Shown: positions 1-4,897, counted from the stretch's first letter. The stretch: DNA of 7,089 bases from Candidatus Falkowiibacteriota bacterium (GCA_903839955.1 CAIMEI010000082.1:1-7089), one strand, 5' to 3'. Numbers and translations: made by a program. Notes: generated by a model from the sequence alone, not told the origin.

Positions 1-21
1 AAAAATGCCTGTTAATAGTCT

Positions 22-43
22 TGTGGGGAAAAAGTGTGGGGAA
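22..43 (-). repeat. Tandem degenerate DnaA-box-like repeat (two TTCCCCACA copies, 13-bp period)
   Basis: TGTGGGGAAA occurs at 22-31 and again at 35-44. Read on the minus strand each core is TTCCCCACA, which keeps the CCACA end of a DnaA box but carries CC for AT at positions 3-4. The fixed orientation and 13-bp period suggest weak tandem sites for cooperative DnaA loading. The binding role is inferred. Confidence 0.5.
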
Positions 44-79
44 ACTAACAACTTGTTGGTAACTAGGAGTTTGGAATAA

Positions 80-88
80 TTATCCACA
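80..88 (+). promoter_or_regulatory. Perfect DnaA box TTATCCACA
   Basis: It is identical to the strongest E. coli-type consensus for DnaA domain IV binding. It lies 59 bases beyond the dnaA stop codon in intergenic DNA, and weaker copies are nearby. Confidence 0.8.
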
Positions 89-146
89 TTTTGTTAAACG
101 CAAATCACAGGATACTAACCGCCAATTAACAAGTTATTAACAGGAA

Positions 147-1538
147 TTAATAGACTGATCCGGCAAATAATTGCTTGATTGATTCTATCTCTTGCTTTAC
201 TCTTTCGTTGCCATTTTCCTGAATCTCTTGGTGGATTTTGTTGTAGGCGTGCATGGCAGTGGTGTGGTCGCGGCCGCCTAATTCTTGGCCAATACTGGGG
301 TAGGAGGTGTTTAATTCTTCGCGGATTAAGTAAATGGCTATCTGCCTGGGCCAGACTAATTCTTTTTTACGGCTGCTGCCGGCAATATCTTTGTTGGAGA
401 TATCATAAAACTTGGCGACCGCTTCAATTATTTCTCGCGGGGTTAGGGATTTCAGTTGAATATTGGCGATTAAATCACTTAAAACTTCTTTAACACTGCG
501 AATGGTGGGGGTGGCGTTTTTTAGTTGGTGGTGAACAATCACCCGGTTGAGCGCACCCTCTAGCTCGCGGATATTATTTTGAATGTGATTAGCAATAAAA
601 ACCAAAACTTCTTTTTCTAAGGGGAAGCCTTTTTCTTCTGATTTTCTCTCAAGAATTGCTAATTTTGTTTCAATATCGGGCTTGCCCACATCAGCCACCA
701 TACCGGATTCAAAGCGTGAAATGAGGCGCTTTTCAATAGCCGGAATGGATTTTGGCGGTCTATCGGAGGTGAGAATGATTTGTTTATTGGCCTGCTGCAG
801 CTCGTTGAAGGTGTGGAAAAATTCTTCTTGTGTGCCGTCTTTTCCGCCCATGAATTGAACATCGTCAACCAAGAGAAGGTCAACGTTGCGGTAGAGATTT
901 TTAAAATCCTTTCCCTTGCCAGTTTGCACGGCCTGAATGTAGTTGTTGGTGAATTTTTCACTAGTGGTATAGAGAATCTTATCAGTAAATTTTGAAGCCT
1001 CATTACCGATCGCTTGTAGAAGGTGGGTTTTACCCAGACCAACACCACCATATATGAATAAGGGATTGTAAGCCTTGCCGAGGTTGCGCACCACTGCTTG
1101 GCAGGCGGCGTAGGCTAGTTCGTTGTTTTTTCCAACGACGAAATTTTCAAAAACATATTTCGGATTCAAGCCGAATTTATTATAGACATTCTTGGCGGCG
1201 GAATTTTCTCTCGGAGCTTCAATGATTGGTGCCTCGCTTGATTGTGGAGAGCTGACCACCGGTGCGGGGTTTTGATTTTTAGCCTGCTTTTTATTTTCTA
1301 AGTGATATTCAATCCGCTGAATTTTTTGCTGAGTGACTTTTTCTAGGGCGCCAGCAATGTTTTTGTGGTATTTCTCTTCCAGCCATTTTTTCACAAAGGC
1401 GTTGGGAACGCCAATGATAACTAATTCATCAGAAAAAGAGGAAACAAAAGTGTCCTTGAACCAGGTGACAAAGTTAGCTTTCGAAAGGCTGATCTCCATC
1501 TCCCCCAAGACGGCTTGCCAGATTTGTTCATTAGTCAT
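147..1538 (-). CDS. dnaA: Chromosomal replication initiator protein DnaA
   Basis: DnaA is the AAA+ ATPase that binds DnaA boxes, melts oriC and recruits the replicative helicase. The protein has 463 aa, a usual length. Domain I (about 1-80) is followed by a Pro/Ser/Ala-rich linker (about 85-120). The AAA+ core shows Walker A GGVGLGKT (164-171), Walker B LLLVDDVQF (221-229), sensor 1 in LTSDRPP (256-262), an arginine finger in SRFESG (R275) and sensor 2 in NNIRELEGALNR (R324). Domain IV ends with the box-reading signature GGRDHTTAMHAYNKI (421-435). The ATG at 1536-1538 has an AGGA four bases upstream and gives the expected MTNEQIW N-terminus. A DnaA box overlaps the -35 of its likely promoter, which points to autoregulation. 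It is transcribed divergently from rpmH, a common arrangement. Confidence 0.98.
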   Translation of the reverse strand: MTNEQIWQAVLGEMEISLSKANFVTWFKDTFVSSFSDELVIIGVPNAFVKKWLEEKYHKNIAGALEKVTQQKIQRIEYHLENKKQAKNQNPAPVVSSPQSSEAPIIEAPRENSAAKNVYNKFGLNPKYVFENFVVGKNNELAYAACQAVVRNLGKAYNPLFIYGGVGLGKTHLLQAIGNEASKFTDKILYTTSEKFTNNYIQAVQTGKGKDFKNLYRNVDLLLVDDVQFMGGKDGTQEEFFHTFNELQQANKQIILTSDRPPKSIPAIEKRLISRFESGMVADVGKPDIETKLAILERKSEEKGFPLEKEVLVFIANHIQNNIRELEGALNRVIVHHQLKNATPTIRSVKEVLSDLIANIQLKSLTPREIIEAVAKFYDISNKDIAGSSRKKELVWPRQIAIYLIREELNTSYPSIGQELGGRDHTTAMHAYNKIHQEIQENGNERVKQEIESIKQLFAGSVY

Positions 1539-1563
1539 ATTTTCCTAGATATTATCTAAATCT

Positions 1564-1592
1564 ATTATATTCAATTCAGGACTTTTCCACAA
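1564..1592 (-). promoter_or_regulatory. dnaA promoter with embedded DnaA box
   Basis: On the minus strand a perfect TATAAT (1564-1569) is preceded by 17 bases and then TTGTGG (1587-1592, three of six to TTGACA). Transcription would begin near 1557, leaving a leader of about 18 bases with the AGGA site before the dnaA ATG. The weak -35 is overlapped by the DnaA box at 1583-1591, so DnaA binding there should compete with RNA polymerase. Confidence 0.65.
1583..1591 (+). promoter_or_regulatory. DnaA box TTTTCCACA
   Basis: It matches TTWTNCACA at every position. It lies 45 bases upstream of the dnaA start codon and overlaps the predicted -35, so it is a candidate autoregulatory site as well as an origin box. 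Confidence 0.7.
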
Positions 1593-1622
1593 GCTAAAAT
1601 AAGGAAAAAGCTGTTTAAAAAC

Positions 1623-1643
1623 TGTTGATAACCGGTTAATAAC
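1623..1643. promoter_or_regulatory. Degenerate DnaA boxes in an imperfect inverted repeat
   Basis: TGTTGATAA (1623-1631) is TTATCAACA on the minus strand, one mismatch from TTWTNCACA. It faces GGTTAATAAC, and the two halves are imperfectly symmetric about AACCGGTT (8 of 10 paired positions). The GTTAATAAC motif also occurs on the minus strand at 133-141 in the other putative origin half. Confidence 0.4.
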
Positions 1644-1661
1644 TATCCGCGCGCCCCACTG

Positions 1662-1688
1662 TTGACCTCGGTGAATAAAGATGATAAT
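1662..1688 (+). promoter_or_regulatory. Probable promoter of the rpmH-rnpA-yidD-yidC operon
   Basis: TTGACC (1662-1667, five of six) and GATAAT (1683-1688, five of six) are separated by 15 bases, slightly shorter than ideal. A start near 1695 would leave a leader of about 44 bases. A perfect TATAAT also occurs at 1724-1729 but has no -35 and would leave almost no leader. Confidence 0.45.
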
Positions 1689-1738
1689 GTTAAGTCAGGC
1701 AAAAAACTTGCTTAATTTTTATTTATAATTTTAGAAAT

Positions 1739-1879
1739 ATGTCCACCAAAAGAACATACCAGCCGAACAAGCGCCGCGCTCAGAAAAAGCATGGTTTTTT
1801 GAAGAGAATGTCGACCGAGGATGGCCGCAATGTCCTAAAAAGTCGTCGGGACAAAGGCCGCAAAGTCCTATCTAAATAA
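1739..1879 (+). CDS. rpmH: 50S ribosomal protein L34 (bL34)
   Basis: bL34 is a small, very basic protein of the large ribosomal subunit. The 46-aa product begins MSTKRTYQPNKRRAQKKHGF and ends DKGRKVLSK. It carries the family's KRTYQP start, the HGFLKRMST segment and the GRNVLKSRRDKGRK tail. Its length is typical. The ATG at 1739 is the only sensible start. There is no clear Shine-Dalgarno sequence, only the A/T-rich TTTAGAAAT. It is the first gene of the operon, six bases ahead of rnpA, in the arrangement seen beside dnaA in many bacteria. Confidence 0.97.
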   Translation: MSTKRTYQPNKRRAQKKHGFLKRMSTEDGRNVLKSRRDKGRKVLSK

Positions 1880-1885
1880 TAGTTA

Positions 1886-2227
1886 ATGCTCAAAAAAAGC
1901 TTTCGGTTAACGAAAAACAAGAAGTTTGACCAAGTATTTAAAATTGGCCATTCTTTTTTTGGCATTTTTTTGGGGATCAAGGCTCTCAAAAATCAAGAAA
2001 ACACCAATCATTACGGGGTTTTGGTGGGTTTAAAAGTTAGTAAATTAGCGGTTAGGAGAAATTTAGTTAAACGTCGAATTAAAGCGGTTTTAGCACAAGA
2101 AGACCCAAAATTAGCGCGCGGCTATGACGTTGTGATAATCACCAAACCGGAAATAATCAACAATAATTACGCTAGCATTAAAGAAGAAATTGAAAGAGGC
2201 CTTAAAAAACTCAAGCTCTATGTTTAG
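1886..2227 (+). CDS. rnpA: Ribonuclease P protein component
   Basis: RnpA is the protein cofactor of RNase P, which with the catalytic RNA (rnpB, not in this window) removes 5' leaders from pre-tRNAs. The 113-aa basic protein begins MLKKSFRLTKNKKFDQVFK, the usual opening where Phe and basic residues shape the leader-binding cleft. It has the family signature RRNLVKRRIK at 57-66 (the RNR motif) that contacts RNase P RNA. The length fits the family. The ATG follows the rpmH stop by six bases and has no clear Shine-Dalgarno site. The 3' end overlaps the yidD start by eight bases, suggesting translational coupling. Confidence 0.97.
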   Translation: MLKKSFRLTKNKKFDQVFKIGHSFFGIFLGIKALKNQENTNHYGVLVGLKVSKLAVRRNLVKRRIKAVLAQEDPKLARGYDVVIITKPEIINNNYASIKEEIERGLKKLKLYV

Positions 2228-2477
2228 AAATCAAAAGCTTTCCGCGCGTTATTTCGTAATCTATCTAATCAGGCTGTATCAAAAAACCTTTTCCTTTGAT
2301 CATGGCCCGATGAAAGGGCTGTATCCGCACGGTTTTTGCCGCTTTAATCCTTCCTGCTCGGAATACGGTGTTCAAGCAATTGAGAAGTATGGTATATTTA
2401 AGGGAGGACTGAAAACTTGCTGGCGGGTTTTGCGCTGTAATCCCTTCAATAAAGGCGGGAACGATCCGCTTAAATAA
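2220..2477 (+). CDS. yidD: Membrane protein insertion efficiency factor YidD
   Basis: YidD is a small membrane-associated protein that assists YidC-dependent insertion of inner-membrane proteins; its exact mechanism is unsettled. The 85-aa product has a hydrophobic N-terminal stretch, YFVIYLIRLYQ (11-21), then the family core around HGFCRFNPSCSEYGVQAIEKYG (38-58) and KTCWRVLRCNPFNKGGNDPL (65-84). Cysteines are at 40, 46, 67 and 73. The ATG at 2220 gives the normal family N-terminus. An in-frame TTG at 2190 would add ten residues encoded inside rnpA and is unlikely. The overlap with rnpA and the six-base gap to yidC indicate one transcript. Confidence 0.96.
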   Translation: MFRNQKLSARYFVIYLIRLYQKTFSFDHGPMKGLYPHGFCRFNPSCSEYGVQAIEKYGIFKGGLKTCWRVLRCNPFNKGGNDPLK

Positions 2478-2483
2478 AATTTT

Positions 2484-3197
2484 ATGGTTACTTTATTTCA
2501 AGACATTTTTTATCGGCCGATTCTTAATCTCCTGATTTTTCTATACGATATCATTCCGGGGCACGACCTGGGGATTGCGATTATTATTTTAACCATCGTC
2601 ATTAAGGCCGTCCTGCACCCGCTTTCCATAAAATCGATGCGCTCACAGCGCGCCCTCCAAGAGCTGCAGCCAAAGATTAACGAGCTAAAGGTTCAGTATA
2701 AAGACGATAAGCAGGCCCTCTCCAAAGCGACAATGGAGTTTTATAAGGAAAACAAAATAAACCCTTTTTCCTCTTGCTTGCCGCTCCTGATTCAGTTGCC
2801 GTTTCTATTGGCTGTTTATCGGGTGTTTCGTGATGGTTTGGCCAACCGTTTGAATCTCGTTTACTCTTTTGTTTATAAGCCGGAAACCATCAACACTTTT
2901 TCCTTGGGCTTTTTGAATCTATCTAAACCAAATATTGCTTTGGCGGTTCTCGCTGGGGCGGCGCAGTTCTGGCAAGCCAAGACCATGCTCGCCAAAACGC
3001 CGAAGAAGGCGGTAGTTGCGGGGGCGACCCAGGAACCAGACATGGCCGCGATGATGAATAAGCAAATGCTCTATTTAATGCCCGCTTTAACTGTGTTTAT
3101 TGGTATTAGTTTACCGGGCGGCCTGACCCTTTATTGGTTCGTTCTCACCCTTTTGACTGCCTTGCAACAATGGCTAATGTTTAGGAAGAAAAAATAA
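2484..3197 (+). CDS. yidC: Membrane protein insertase YidC (YidC/Oxa1/Alb3 family, short form)
   Basis: YidC inserts and folds membrane proteins with or without SecYEG. The 237-aa product is essentially the conserved five-helix core and lacks the large periplasmic domain of Gram-negative YidC. Hydrophobic segments lie near 11-24, 29-48, 97-115, 150-163 and 196-230, the last probably two helices. A charged cytoplasmic hairpin (about 50-95) contains ALQELQPKINELK, and NPFSSCLPLLIQLPF (93-107) is the family's most conserved stretch. The basic tail MFRKKK fits ribosome or membrane contact. The hydrophilic-groove Arg (E. coli R366, in IVRGIMYPL) is Lys41 here (IVIKAVLHPL). It is the last gene of the operon and the terminator follows 20 bases later. 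No Shine-Dalgarno site is evident. Confidence 0.95.
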   Translation: MVTLFQDIFYRPILNLLIFLYDIIPGHDLGIAIIILTIVIKAVLHPLSIKSMRSQRALQELQPKINELKVQYKDDKQALSKATMEFYKENKINPFSSCLPLLIQLPFLLAVYRVFRDGLANRLNLVYSFVYKPETINTFSLGFLNLSKPNIALAVLAGAAQFWQAKTMLAKTPKKAVVAGATQEPDMAAMMNKQMLYLMPALTVFIGISLPGGLTLYWFVLTLLTALQQWLMFRKKK

Positions 3198-3217
3198 AAA
3201 CACTTCAAGATAATTCT

Positions 3218-3247
3218 AAAAAGACCGCCAACTAGGCAGTCTTTTTT
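3218..3247. terminator. Bidirectional rho-independent terminator between convergent operons
   Basis: AAAAAGACCGCC, a five-base loop AACTA and GGCAGTCTTTTTT form a 12-bp stem with one C/A mismatch. The flanking A and T runs give a U-tract in both directions. It can therefore end the yidC operon on the plus strand and the lipid-kinase-like gene (stop at 3276) on the minus strand. Confidence 0.88.
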
Positions 3248-3275
3248 ATTTTTTTGATAAGTTTTTGGTCGCTCT

Positions 3276-4025
3276 TTATTCAAAGGCCCGGTCTTTGCCG
3301 ACAATAATTTCCAATCCGCCGGGGATAATGCCAAGCTCCACGGGGGTTTTGATTTCCACGGAGCCATCCAAAAAGAGAGATTGCCCCTTGCTGATAATCT
3401 TCAGGGATTTGGTGGAAAAGAAAGATTCGTCTCGGCTTTTGGTGCGGATATGGACGTCTAATTTGCCATCGTTGGGCTTGATATTCTGGCCGCCGAGAAT
3501 ATTGTTGGTTCTTTCGCGCAGATTAATAATGGATAATAAACCTTTTTCTGGTATTTCTATCGTATGGCCATCAACTTCCAAAACAACTCCCTCCGATTCC
3601 ATCTCCGCTTTTTCAATAAAATAATTTCTTCCGGCCACACCGATATCCACTTTTTTTATTCTTCTCGCCAGCAAGGTATTACACGCCTCTTCTTCTTTTT
3701 TGATTCCCAGGGCGTTGGCAATGGAATTATCATCTTTGCCGACCGGAATAATGAAAAATAAAGTTTTTTGTGGGATAAAGCTCAAGGCTTGATGTTCGAT
3801 CACGGCGGCTGCGGTCTTAAAAACCGTTTCATTGTTGCCCACCGCCACGATTGTTTTGGCGCCATTTTTTATTTCACTTTCCACGGCGTCGTGAATGTTT
3901 TTGATCGCACCTAAACGCACGATCTTGCCGTTGAGGCCGAGGTCGGTGAGTTTGATTTCTAGGCGATTAATAGTGCGATTATATTTTGATTTATTCAAAA
4001 AATCATCGTAAATGTAGACATTCAT
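3276..4025 (-). CDS. Diacylglycerol/lipid kinase-fold protein with degenerate catalytic motif
   Basis: The 249-aa protein has the layout of DAGK/YegS/sphingosine-kinase-like lipid kinases. An N-terminal Rossmann-like half is followed by a beta-sandwich with VDIGVAGRNYFIEKAEMES (126-144), PNDGKLDVHIRTKS (184-197) and SLFLDGSVEIKTPVELGIIPGGLEIIV (216-242). These correspond to the family's D.G..NGR.F, DGkLdv and v.vDGE...P stretches. The nucleotide loop normally reads GGDGT but is GNNET here (63-67). The partner motif IP.GTxNDfA reads IPVGKDDNSIAN (93-104). Kinase activity is therefore doubtful: it may be an inactive lipid-binding relative or use an altered site. There is no signal peptide or clear transmembrane helix. 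The ATG at 4023-4025 has AGGA four bases upstream. It starts 20 bases after the bactofilin stop, so the two are probably co-transcribed. Confidence 0.75.
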   Translation of the reverse strand: MNVYIYDDFLNKSKYNRTINRLEIKLTDLGLNGKIVRLGAIKNIHDAVESEIKNGAKTIVAVGNNETVFKTAAAVIEHQALSFIPQKTLFFIIPVGKDDNSIANALGIKKEEEACNTLLARRIKKVDIGVAGRNYFIEKAEMESEGVVLEVDGHTIEIPEKGLLSIINLRERTNNILGGQNIKPNDGKLDVHIRTKSRDESFFSTKSLKIISKGQSLFLDGSVEIKTPVELGIIPGGLEIIVGKDRAFE

Positions 4026-4045
4026 ATGGTCCTGCGTGAGGATTT

Positions 4046-4468
4046 TTATTCCTGTTCTTCGACGGCTTCAGTTATTTCTTCTTCAATAATTCTTTCTTTG
4101 CGGCGGCCATCTTCCGCCTCGGCTTTAACGGTCAATTGGCCGTTAATCAGGGCGCCGTGTTCTACGGAAATTTCGCCATATTGAATATCGCCGAAGATTT
4201 TAGCGGTTGCTCCGAGAGATAAATATTTTTTTACCTTAATCTGACCATAGACTTCGCCATTAATCACAGCATCCAAGGCTTCAATGTCGGCAACGATTTT
4301 GGCTTTTTCACCGACAAATAGGCTAGCATTTGTTTTTAGTGAACCCTCCAGATGTCCCTCGATAACAATATTTCCTTGGCCATGAAAATTTCCTTTCACT
4401 TTAACCGAGCCGCCAATAATAGTTTCAGCGTCTCTGAATTTTTCCGTGTTGTTGTCTTTGTTGAACAT
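4046..4468 (-). CDS. Bactofilin family polymer-forming cytoskeletal protein
   Basis: Bactofilins self-assemble without nucleotide into right-handed beta-helix filaments that organise cell-envelope functions. The 140-aa product has a short polar N-terminus (1-14) and then AETIIGGSVKVKGNFHGQGN (14-33), the classic start of the domain. Six-residue-type repeats follow to about 115 (IVIEGHLEGSLKTNASLFVG, VINGEVYGQIKVKKYLSLG, AKIFGDIQYGEISVEHGALINGQ). The tail (116-140) is strongly charged and glutamate-rich. The only in-frame start, ATG 4466-4468, lies 20 bases from a perfect AGGAGG (4489-4494), an unusually long spacing. It is the first gene of a two-gene operon with the lipid-kinase-like gene. 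Confidence 0.93.
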   Translation of the reverse strand: MFNKDNNTEKFRDAETIIGGSVKVKGNFHGQGNIVIEGHLEGSLKTNASLFVGEKAKIVADIEALDAVINGEVYGQIKVKKYLSLGATAKIFGDIQYGEISVEHGALINGQLTVKAEAEDGRRKERIIEEEITEAVEEQE

Positions 4469-4488
4469 ATAGTTTAAATTATTATTAT

Positions 4489-4494
4489 CCTCCT
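4489..4494 (-). promoter_or_regulatory. Unusually distant Shine-Dalgarno AGGAGG of the bactofilin gene
   Basis: A full AGGAGG stands 20 bases before the ATG, separated by A/T-only DNA except one C. The in-frame codons between them include no ATG, GTG or TTG, so a closer start is not available. Confidence 0.5.
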
Positions 4495-4506
4495 TGTATT
4501 ACCTAT

Positions 4507-4535
4507 ATTTTAGGCCAAATTTGACTATTGGTAAA
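4507..4535 (-). promoter_or_regulatory. Promoter of the bactofilin operon
   Basis: On the minus strand TTTACC (4530-4535, four of six) and TAAAAT (4507-4512, five of six) are 17 bases apart. Transcription would begin near 4500, just before the AGGAGG. It stands back to back with the tRNA promoter. Confidence 0.6.
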
Positions 4536-4545
4536 GAGGGGCGGC

Positions 4546-4574
4546 TTGTCAAAGAAAAAAAGTTCCTGTAAAAT
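4546..4574 (+). promoter_or_regulatory. Promoter of the tRNA-Arg/tRNA-Ala unit
   Basis: TTGTCA (4546-4551) and TAAAAT (4569-4574) each match consensus in five of six bases and are separated by the ideal 17 bases. The predicted start near 4581 leaves a leader of about 34 bases. That leader contains a small hairpin, TGGC-CCGAAA-GCCA (4583-4596), before the mature tRNA. Confidence 0.75.
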
Positions 4575-4614
4575 ATACTTTGTGGCCCGAAAGCCATACT
4601 TTAAAACTTAGGAA

Positions 4615-4686
4615 GTCCCCGTAGTTTAACGGATAAAACAAGAACCTCCTAAGTTCTAGATCCAGGTTCAATTCCTGGCAGGGACA
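4615..4686 (+). tRNA. tRNA-Arg (anticodon CCU)
   Basis: The 72-base cloverleaf has acceptor arm GTCCCCG/CAGGGAC, D-stem GTTT/AAAC and anticodon stem AGAAC/GTTCT. The anticodon loop CTCCTAA has CCT at 34-36, which reads AGG. The variable loop is AGAT and the T-arm is CCAGG-TTCAATT-CCTGG. The discriminator is A. The acceptor contains one mismatch, C6 against A67. The bases after the discriminator are CAA, so the CCA end is not encoded and must be added by a tRNA nucleotidyltransferase. Confidence 0.95.
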
Positions 4687-4742
4687 CAATAAAAGTTTGT
4701 TTGTGTCAATAGTTGACAAAAGTTGTTCTTTATAGAACTATT

Positions 4743-4818
4743 GGGCCATTAGCTCATCTGGTAGAGCGCTTCCATGGCATGGAAGAGGTAAAGGGTTCGA
4801 CTCCCTTATGGTCCACCA
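4743..4818 (+). tRNA. tRNA-Ala (anticodon GGC), CCA encoded
   Basis: The acceptor GGGCCAT/ATGGTCC includes G3-U70, the main alanine identity element. The D-stem is GCTC/GAGC and the anticodon stem is CTTCC/GGAAG. The loop ATGGCAT has GGC at 34-36, which reads GCC. The T-arm is AAGGG-TTCGACT-CCCTT. The discriminator A (4815) is followed by an encoded CCA (4816-4818), unlike the neighbouring tRNA-Arg. A 56-base spacer separates the two genes, and they probably share one primary transcript. Confidence 0.97.
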
Positions 4819-4824
4819 CGGAAG

Positions 4825-4849
4825 AGGCATCGTTTTTTGATGCCTTTTT
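4825..4849 (+). terminator. Rho-independent terminator of the tRNA unit
   Basis: AGGCATC pairs with GATGCCT across the loop GTTTTTT and is followed by more T residues. The stem starts six bases after the tRNA-Ala CCA. Upstream GAAG can extend the pairing into the T-tract. Confidence 0.82.
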
Positions 4850-4865
4850 CCATATAAAATATCCA

Positions 4866-4887
4866 AAGTCCACAGGAATGTGGACTT
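4866..4887 (+). promoter_or_regulatory. Perfect 9-bp hairpin with GGAA loop in the trxB leader
   Basis: AAGTCCACA (4866-4874) and TGTGGACTT (4879-4887) are exact reverse complements around GGAA, a GNRA-type tetraloop in RNA. The Shine-Dalgarno-like AGGA (4874-4877) spans the loop, and the stem ends ten bases before the trxB ATG. TAAAAT at 4855-4860 is a possible -10 without a good -35. If used, the hairpin would form the 5' end of the mRNA. It could instead be a DNA operator for a dimeric repressor. Confidence 0.65.
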
Positions 4888-4897
4888 ATCTAACAAT

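Larger units (their letters stand above)
1..146. other. oriC: Putative oriC part: intergenic region downstream of dnaA with DnaA boxes
   Basis: This non-coding stretch lies just after the dnaA stop codon, where dnaN commonly follows in bacteria, although dnaN is outside the window. It holds one perfect DnaA box (TTATCCACA, 80-88) and a near match TTATTAACA (134-142, one mismatch to TTWTNCACA). Two tandem TGTGGGGAA copies (22-30 and 35-43) are two-mismatch boxes on the minus strand. A 10-bp inverted pair, CCTGTTAATA (8-17) and TATTAACAGG (135-144), sits at its two ends. Clustered boxes beside dnaA are the usual signature of a bacterial origin. With the boxes on the other side of dnaA (1583-1631), the layout recalls the bipartite origin of Bacillus subtilis. 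The unwinding element is not identified and may lie to the left of the window. The origin call is an inference from these boxes and gene context. Confidence 0.65.
1539..1738. other. oriC: Putative oriC part / divergent dnaA-rpmH regulatory region
   Basis: This 200-base non-coding region lies between divergent dnaA and rpmH. It carries a consensus-matching DnaA box TTTTCCACA (1583-1591) and a one-mismatch box on the minus strand (TTATCAACA, 1623-1631). It also has GTTAATAAC (1635-1643), arranged as an imperfect inverted repeat with the preceding element around a central AACCGGTT (1630-1637). A short GC-rich patch (about 1646-1660) is followed by very AT-rich DNA (1701-1740), which could be a duplex-unwinding element. 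Promoters for both flanking genes are recognisable. The origin role is inferred. Confidence 0.55.

Noticed and set aside
659..1051. 130-codon open frame on the minus strand inside dnaA
   Set aside because: It is an out-of-frame shadow of the AAA+ domain of DnaA, with no recognisable domain or start signal.
1724..1729. TATAAT as the main rpmH promoter, giving a leaderless mRNA
   Set aside because: No -35 lies upstream at a workable distance; the AT-rich stretch may be part of the origin instead.
2190..2219. Upstream TTG start for yidD
   Set aside because: The added ten residues are encoded by the rnpA 3' end and do not resemble YidD; the ATG at 2220 gives the normal family start.
3265..3624. 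119-codon open frame on the plus strand
   Set aside because: It is antisense to the well-supported DAGK-like gene and its composition looks like a shadow frame.
4713..4741. Perfect TTGACA (4713-4718) as a separate tRNA-Ala promoter
   Set aside because: No -10 occurs at 15-18 bases; TATAGA is only 12 bases away. A start at proper spacing would fall inside the tRNA. The hexamer is better explained as one arm of the inverted repeat.
4880..4897. GTG start for trxB at 4880
   Set aside because: The six extra residues precede the standard MYDTIIIGSGPAG start, and the GTG is paired within the leader hairpin.
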